From: JANXXV01 sp038230275
GTDB lineage: Bacteria; Acidobacteriota; Terriglobia; Bryobacterales; Bryobacteraceae
Length of the DNA: 16,777 nt
Reading direction: 5' to 3'
Assembly: GCA_038230275.1 (NCBI GenBank)
Contig: JBBRNO010000145.1
Location: 1-16,777, forward strand
Position numbers and translations under genes: made by a program. Shown here in pieces: positions 12,442-16,777 of the stretch; within the stretch, counting starts at the first letter, position 1; the number at the start of each line of letters is the position of its first letter. Under the pieces are notes generated by a model. It was given only the letters and a program-made list of their open reading frames with translations. It was not told where the DNA came from and made no database searches.

Positions 12442-14274
12442 TTAGAAAATAAAACTGACGCCGCCGCGAACGGCGCGGGGGCTGTTGGTGAGGATGAGTT
12501 TGCGATTGTCTGTCGTCGATATCGGCAGATAACCTTGCGCCAGCATGTTGCGGAATTCCGCCGTGGCTTCCAACCTGCCGGGCAAACCTGCGAACTGCGG
12601 AATCGGCTGCTTGATGCGGACGTTCAAACCGGCTTCGGGATAAAACTTCTGGACCAGGTATACATGGCCCGGGCTGAGCGAGCGGTAGTCGGTCCATTCG
12701 TAACTAGTGACGAACTTGGTGCCGGTTACTGGCAAAGTACCGGCGACGCGCCCCATCACCCATTGGTGCTGCGCCCGGTGAATCATGCCGCGCAATTCCT
12801 CAGGATCGTTAGTCATTAACTTTCGGCCGTCGGTACGCAGCGTCCCGCCGTCGCCGTAGGCCATGGTGACGCTTAAGTTCTCGCCGACCGTTTGCGTTAC
12901 CGACGCCATCATTCCTGTCCGGGCGTATCTGCCGATATTGAACACGGAACTGGAAGACGACAGTTCGGGGAGCAGTTCGCCCTGTTCGTAGAAGTTCGAC
13001 GGAGCATTCATGGTCAATGCGCCGTTGGCTACCTGTTCCCGGTAGACGCCAACGCTATAGGTACGGCTGCCTTCGCTCACTTTATAGCCCAATTCCATGG
13101 TCTGGGTCCGTTGCACGTAGGGTGTACTGTTGCGGACCGACACTCGGGGGAACATGGTCAATGCGGACATGTCCTGCCGAAGGCTGGCGTTGTCTTCCTT
13201 GGAAGCGCCTTTTCCCGATCCCAGCAACTCTACGGGCGGCATGCCGGAACTATAGGCCATCGCAAACGTTCCCTTGGAATCGAAATTGAAGCTAAGACGC
13301 GCGAACGGGCTGAGATAGTTCAGACGGTCCATGAAGGACACCGTATCGAGGGAAGCGCCATACTCGAGCAAGATCTTCTCCGCGATGTCGATCCGATCGA
13401 GCATGGTGAGCGACATGGTGCGAAGTGCCGGAACATTTTCCTGACCCTGGCCTCCGATCATCGGCGAAAAACCTCGCGCCGGCAGGGAGAACTGCTGCAT
13501 GGTCAATTTCACTTCCGGGCCACTGCCCTCACCGCGGCTGAAGCTGGTACGGAAGCCAGCGGCGGGTGTAGCGGAATTCACCGCGTAGCCGATGTTTCCG
13601 GTGAAGCGCAAATTATTGTTCCCGTAGAGTGATGTGGCCAAAGCGAAGGTAGTGCCGAGGTCCGGCTGATTGCCGGTGCTGGAGAAGGGATTGCTTTCGC
13701 CGGACGACAGTTTCACTACGCCGCGGGTATCGCTGAAGATGGCGGCTGGCGCGGAAGTGCCCATGCGGGCCCGGGCGCGGTCGGCTGGGTCGCTAATATC
13801 GATTCCAGGCAGCATCCGCAGAACGGGGCGGGAGGTCATCGAACTGCGCAGCACCCAGATCCAGTCGTCGCCCATCAACGCCCGGGTACTTGGGCCGGTC
13901 GATATGATTTCGATGGAGCTGAGCATGGTCGCCAAATTAATGGCCAGAATACTCTTCATGCCGGGCTGGATGGAGATATTGTTCTTAACCGCCGGGACAA
14001 AACTAGCGAGCGTGATGCGAATGGAATAGAGGTCTGGCGTCAAGGCGCTGAACGAGAACTGACCAGTAGCGGTGGAAAGGGTTTTCTCGATCAGCCGGTC
14101 GTATCGATTGAAGAGCAGAATCGATGCGCCCATCTGAGGAATGCCGGCCGGATCTTTAACAGAACCGGAAAGCTCGCCAGACAGTTTTAGAGACGAAGCT
14201 GCAGCGCATGGACCGCTGGTCCAAAGAAACCCGGCCAATAGGCTGGCCGCAAGGCCGCACGTCTTAGCGTTCAT
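12442..14274 (-). CDS. Outer-membrane beta-barrel-like protein with carboxypeptidase-regulatory-like N-domain
   Basis: A 610-residue exported protein. Residues 1-26 are a signal peptide (MNAKTCGLAASLLAGFLWTSG...). Residues about 32-115 form a carboxypeptidase-regulatory-like (CarboxypepD_reg) beta-sandwich, with GSVKDPAGIPQMGASILLFN and TGQFSFSALTPDLYSIRI. The remainder is rich in alternating polar/hydrophobic strands and Gly/Ser turns and ends in FIF, the terminal aromatic signal of outer-membrane barrels. This is the organisation of acidobacterial TonB-dependent-receptor-like proteins, but it is shorter than the usual 1000 residues or so, and I cannot see a clear plug or TonB box, so TonB-dependent transport is uncertain. 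It lies 31 bases after the GWxTD gene on the same strand, forming an operon. Confidence 0.78.
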   Translation of the reverse strand: MNAKTCGLAASLLAGFLWTSGPCAAASSLKLSGELSGSVKDPAGIPQMGASILLFNRYDRLIEKTLSTATGQFSFSALTPDLYSIRITLASFVPAVKNNISIQPGMKSILAINLATMLSSIEIISTGPSTRALMGDDWIWVLRSSMTSRPVLRMLPGIDISDPADRARARMGTSAPAAIFSDTRGVVKLSSGESNPFSSTGNQPDLGTTFALATSLYGNNNLRFTGNIGYAVNSATPAAGFRTSFSRGEGSGPEVKLTMQQFSLPARGFSPMIGGQGQENVPALRTMSLTMLDRIDIAEKILLEYGASLDTVSFMDRLNYLSPFARLSFNFDSKGTFAMAYSSGMPPVELLGSGKGASKEDNASLRQDMSALTMFPRVSVRNSTPYVQRTQTMELGYKVSEGSRTYSVGVYREQVANGALTMNAPSNFYEQGELLPELSSSSSVFNIGRYARTGMMASVTQTVGENLSVTMAYGDGGTLRTDGRKLMTNDPEELRGMIHRAQHQWVMGRVAGTLPVTGTKFVTSYEWTDYRSLSPGHVYLVQKFYPEAGLNVRIKQPIPQFAGLPGRLEATAEFRNMLAQGYLPISTTDNRKLILTNSPRAVRGGVSFIF

Positions 14275-14305
14275 ACGAAGGCCGTTCCATCACCGGCCGT
14301 TGGTT

Positions 14306-15976
14306 CTAGTTTACCGTAAACGAAGCAGTCGGGGTTAGCGTCTGGTTGCGGTTACGATCTGTCACTTTCATTTTCAACGTATACTGCCCCGGCTCCAAGC
14401 CTTTCAGCGGCAGCAGTTTTTCAACCGTGGTCTGGTTGGAGGAGGCGCTATCGATCTTTGCCACTTCCTCTGAGAATTCGAAAACCTTCTGATTGTTGCT
14501 ATTCCGCACTACTTCGTAGTCGATCGAGGCATTCGGCTTTTGTGTCTTTTCATCCGGGCCGAAGTTATAAAGCTGCATATAGAGTCCCATCTTCTCTTCG
14601 CGCTTGAAGGTTTCATTCAACCGCGGCCGCACCTTGGATGTCCCGATGACGAACTGTCCGGTTCCGATACTCTTGGTGGGAACCTTCTCAATTACGTCGG
14701 CCAGAATGATGGTGCTGGAGGCAAGCTTCTCGTCGTCGTAGTGGGGAACGTCGAGCGCCATTTCGTAATTATTCAACGTGCCGCCGATGATATCCTTGGC
14801 AACCACGTTGAGGCGATACTTACCCGGAGGCAGAGGCACGGACTTCTGATAAAGCGATGCGCCCTTCACCGCCTCGCCCAGCAGTTCGGTGGGCACTTCG
14901 ATGGTTACGACATCCTCGAACACGTTAACGACACGGCGGGACATGGAGGTGATGCGCGCGTAAATGTTGACGACGGCCTTGGATACGCCGTCCTTCTGGC
15001 CGAATTGCAGATCGTGTTTGTCGAATTGCAGCGTCACGTTCGTCAGCACCGTGGAATTGGTCATGCGCATGTAGTCCGCACGGGTTCGCATGGGCAGCAG
15101 GTTGAACTTGATTGTGGAATTTACCTGCGCTTCCAAATCCTTAAACTTGATAGGCGGAGCTTTCTGCAAATTGGCGTATTGTTGCAGGCGCTCAAACTGA
15201 TTCATCTTTGAGGACATCGGAGAGTTGCCTGTTCCCAGGCGGGTTCCGTCTGTACGGCTGAAACGATCATTTTTCGATGAAAGGCCCATCTGCTCCATCA
15301 TGGTGAGACCCGCGCCGGGGACCATCAACAATGCATCCTTCTCAGAGGGGTCCATCGTCATGCGGTATTCGCCGGTCATTGTGGGATCGACAAATTCGAT
15401 ATTGATGTCTGTGCCGATTCCTTCCAGCCAGCGGTAGCGCCATTGTTCGAAAGGATACGTCGAAGTGGTGCCGCCGCCTTCTTCGTACGGACGTTCGTAG
15501 CTTCCGCCCGACGGATGGGATTCGATTTCAGCGGGTGGTCCGAATGTGATGTAAATGCGGCCGCGGTCTGTTTTCCAGCCTGGGATGCCGGATGCGTATC
15601 GCTCATTGGCATAGGCGATGCGGCGATAATGCTCTTCCTTAAATTCGTTCTCGGCGGTGTCTGGGGTGGGGTCGCGGCGGAGCCAGAATCCTTCGATGAA
15701 GTTCTGCCGCTCGTCGTCGGTGGTCATGCGCTTAAATGCAGTTCGCTCTTCGTCGGAGATGATATAGCCAACGTCTTCGGTGAGCCATTTCTTGTAAGGG
15801 GTTTCGAGTTCCTTCCTCAGTTTGGCTTCCCGCCTGCGGCGTTCCTTATCGGTGAGAGGTTTCGCTACGGTCTCACGTGGACCTTCTTCGGCGACTTTCT
15901 TTTCGGCAAAAGTTGCACCGGCGAAAAGCAAAGCGCCAGAAATCACTGTCACTACGGATATGGATTTGGCTGTCAT
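14306..15976 (-). CDS. GWxTD-domain secreted protein
   Basis: A 556-residue protein with a signal peptide (1-24, MTAKSISVVTVISGALLFAG then ATFA) and a charged linker (30-60, KDERRRREAKLRKE-like). The GWxTD domain follows: KKWLTEDVGYIISDEER, FIEGFWLRRDPTPDT, and the naming motif GWKTDRGRIYITFGPP at 133-148. The C-terminal half is beta-rich, with two PPGKYRLNV/EPGQYTLKM-type sandwich units, suggesting a surface or periplasmic scaffold. GWxTD proteins are frequent in Acidobacteria; their function is unknown. ATG 15976 has GAAGGGGG about 10 bases upstream and a good promoter (16021-16049). It heads an operon with the barrel-like protein, so the two may be partners in the outer membrane. Confidence 0.9.
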   Translation of the reverse strand: MTAKSISVVTVISGALLFAGATFAEKKVAEEGPRETVAKPLTDKERRRREAKLRKELETPYKKWLTEDVGYIISDEERTAFKRMTTDDERQNFIEGFWLRRDPTPDTAENEFKEEHYRRIAYANERYASGIPGWKTDRGRIYITFGPPAEIESHPSGGSYERPYEEGGGTTSTYPFEQWRYRWLEGIGTDINIEFVDPTMTGEYRMTMDPSEKDALLMVPGAGLTMMEQMGLSSKNDRFSRTDGTRLGTGNSPMSSKMNQFERLQQYANLQKAPPIKFKDLEAQVNSTIKFNLLPMRTRADYMRMTNSTVLTNVTLQFDKHDLQFGQKDGVSKAVVNIYARITSMSRRVVNVFEDVVTIEVPTELLGEAVKGASLYQKSVPLPPGKYRLNVVAKDIIGGTLNNYEMALDVPHYDDEKLASSTIILADVIEKVPTKSIGTGQFVIGTSKVRPRLNETFKREEKMGLYMQLYNFGPDEKTQKPNASIDYEVVRNSNNQKVFEFSEEVAKIDSASSNQTTVEKLLPLKGLEPGQYTLKMKVTDRNRNQTLTPTASFTVN

Positions 15977-16020
15977 GACTGCGGATCCCCCTTCAAGCGG
16001 TTACACCAGGAACCAATCTA

Positions 16021-16049
16021 ATTCTAGGTCCCAACTCCGGCGAGGTCAA
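16021..16049 (-). promoter_or_regulatory. Sigma-70-type promoter of the GWxTD operon
   Basis: On the minus strand TTGACC (16049-16044) and TAGAAT (16026-16021) are separated by exactly 17 bases and match the -35 and -10 consensus at 5 of 6 positions each. The start point would fall near 16014, leaving a leader of roughly 38 bases with the purine-rich ribosome binding site before ATG 15976. Confidence 0.65.
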
Positions 16050-16140
16050 GCTACGCCCAATTCAAAGGCTTTTGCTGTTGGACGTAAACGTCACGGGAAG
16101 GGGTACAGATCAGACACAAACGGCTTGTTCGACTCCGATT

Positions 16141-16538
16141 CTATTTGGTCTTACAGCTCACACCGGCAAAAGTGCTCATGGTGGAGTGCACGATTTCGCC
16201 CCACCCTCCCGGGCGGCTACCGCCGGGAGAAAAGCCATACAAGACGAGAAACGGCTCGTCCTGGCCAGTGTCAAAAAAGAAGGTCATCGGGTTAATAACT
16301 TCTGACCGGCGGCAAACGGTCCATTGTTCCTCTTTGGTCGAGCAGGTGGGCAGGAGAATGTTTTTTGACGTAGTAGCGGCCCACGTATCCCTTTCCCAGG
16401 TAGGGGCTCATGCAATTCCACTGCCGAGAGTTGGATTTTTGGCGTTGTCTCGGGTGATGGGGCCGAGGTCAATAGAATCAGGGATACATCGATCATCGTG
16501 TGAATGTAGTTTGCTACCGAAACGGTAATCTCCGTCAT
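16141..16538 (-). other. Region of conflicting short minus-strand ORFs
   Basis: Three short frames compete here. (a) An 84-codon frame from ATG 16538 (MTEITVSVANYIHTMIDV...) ends at 16284 and has a canonical GGAG (16549-16546) with a 7-base spacer. (b) A 39-codon frame from ATG 16411 to TAA 16294-16292 (MSPYLGKGYVGRYYVKKHSP...) overlaps a. (c) A 48-codon frame from ATG 16287 to TAG 16143-16141 (MTFFFDTGQDEPFLVLYGF...) is in the same phase as the partial gene at the right edge. I recognise none. The picture fits either small genes or one decayed gene broken by frameshifts. A strong GC hairpin (16206-16216 with 16220-16229) lies inside c; without a U-tract it is not called a terminator. Confidence 0.35.
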
Positions 16539-16550
16539 TTTCTGTCTCCT

Positions 16551-16645
16551 TTACCGAACCGCGACTGTGCGGAAGCGATTTTCAGCAACACTGGATAGCC
16601 GAGGCTAGTACGTGCTTGCAAAAGTTCGTGGGTACCGCTCCCTCA
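16551..16645. repeat. Second cluster of vapC-type repeat sequence
   Basis: Bases 16605-16645 match 12211-12251, the left end of the vapC insertion including CTAG, at 40 of 41 positions (A versus G at 16637). Homology stops at 16645, so the right half of the element is missing. On the other side, TTACCGAACCGCGACTGTGCGG at 16551-16572 matches the inverted core of the same family at 19 of 22 positions. The stretch therefore looks like repeat debris from two insertions, lying between the partial gene at the right edge and the short ORFs. Confidence 0.75.
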
Positions 16646-16777
16646 GAAGGCGTGAAAAAATCAACAGTTGAGCCGGAATCCTCACGAACGAAAATCGAGG
16701 CGGGTCGATCTCCATTCTTCTTTTCATAGTAGAGTACTTTGCGAAACAAATGCTGGCTGCGCCATTCTACTCCTCGA
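16582..16777 (-). CDS. Partial minus-strand gene with repeat-derived C-terminus (start outside window)
   Basis: A frame open from the right edge runs 64 codons to TGA at 16584-16582. Upstream of the repeat it reads VEWRSQHLFRKVLYYEKKN and then RPASIFVREDSGSTVDFFTP, which looks like genuine protein. From 16645 on, the codons come from the interspersed repeat (EGAVPTNFCKHVLA), so the native C-terminus has probably been replaced or the gene truncated. No family is recognised. Beyond the TGA the same phase stays open for 57 more codons (KSLPHSRGSVKETENDGDYR...) to TGA 16410-16408, which may be the displaced remainder of the gene. Confidence 0.5.
   Translation of the reverse strand, partial: RGVEWRSQHLFRKVLYYEKKNGDRPASIFVREDSGSTVDFFTPSEGAVPTNFCKHVLASAIQCC

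Noticed and set aside
12892..13632. 246-codon plus-strand frame opposite the barrel-like gene
   Set aside because: It is a shadow of the minus-strand gene, whose signal peptide, domain order and C-terminal FIF are coherent; the plus-strand translation is His/Arg-rich and matches nothing.
16206..16229. Strong GC hairpin as a rho-independent terminator
   Set aside because: The stem is strong (11 bases with one bulge) but neither strand has a U-tract after it, and it lies in a possible short coding frame.
1..16777. CRISPR array
   Set aside because: No regularly spaced repeats were seen; the only repeats are the dispersed element copies and the att-like pair.

Overview
The window is ordinary bacterial chromosome, most likely from an acidobacterium of the Solibacter/Bryobacter type. 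This is inferred from family content: a GWxTD-domain secreted protein next to an outer-membrane protein with a carboxypeptidase-regulatory-like domain, a Tat-exported enolase-superfamily enzyme, and GC-rich interspersed palindromes of a kind I associate (from memory) with those genomes. No sequence search was possible.

Layout. 1-416: the end of an unrecognised gene, then a 22-residue very basic peptide gene. 474-2587: an SDR oxidoreductase (+) convergent with a Tat-exported mandelate racemase/muconate lactonizing enzyme (MR_MLE) family acid-sugar dehydratase (-), with a palindrome/hairpin between them. 2632-4688: a small relic island. In order it holds an ISL3-type transposase tail, a degraded 3' fragment of tRNA-Arg, a DUF932 gene, and the truncated and nonsense-mutated N-terminus of a restriction-modification enzyme. 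It ends at the intact tRNA-Arg(CCG) gene. The tRNA fragment and the tRNA form a direct repeat 1744 bp apart, as expected for att sites. 4723-7181 (-): a zinc metalloprotease-like exported protein followed by two tandem TlpA/redoxin paralogues. 7245-8710 (+): a 43-residue basic peptide gene and a glucarate-dehydratase-like enzyme. 8767-11723 (+): a CHASE3-PAS sensor kinase overlapping a single-domain response regulator. 11741-12428 (+): a vapBC toxin-antitoxin operon whose toxin gene is split by a 103-bp non-coding element with a CTAG target duplication. 12442-15976 (-): a GWxTD protein and a beta-barrel outer-membrane-like protein, behind a good promoter at 16021-16049. 16141-16777: repeat-derived DNA, conflicting short ORFs and a partial minus-strand gene whose end lies in a second copy of the vapC-type repeat.

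How the genes work together. The two enolase-superfamily enzymes and the SDR fit sugar-acid breakdown. The protease and thioredoxin-like proteins, and the GWxTD/barrel pair, are envelope functions. The kinase and regulator are a phosphorelay without a DNA-binding output. The most informative observations are the precise MITE-like insertion in vapC, the likely leaderless vapB transcript beginning in a perfect operator palindrome, and the tRNA-flanked island relic. I found no CRISPR array, no rRNA and no complete transposase.
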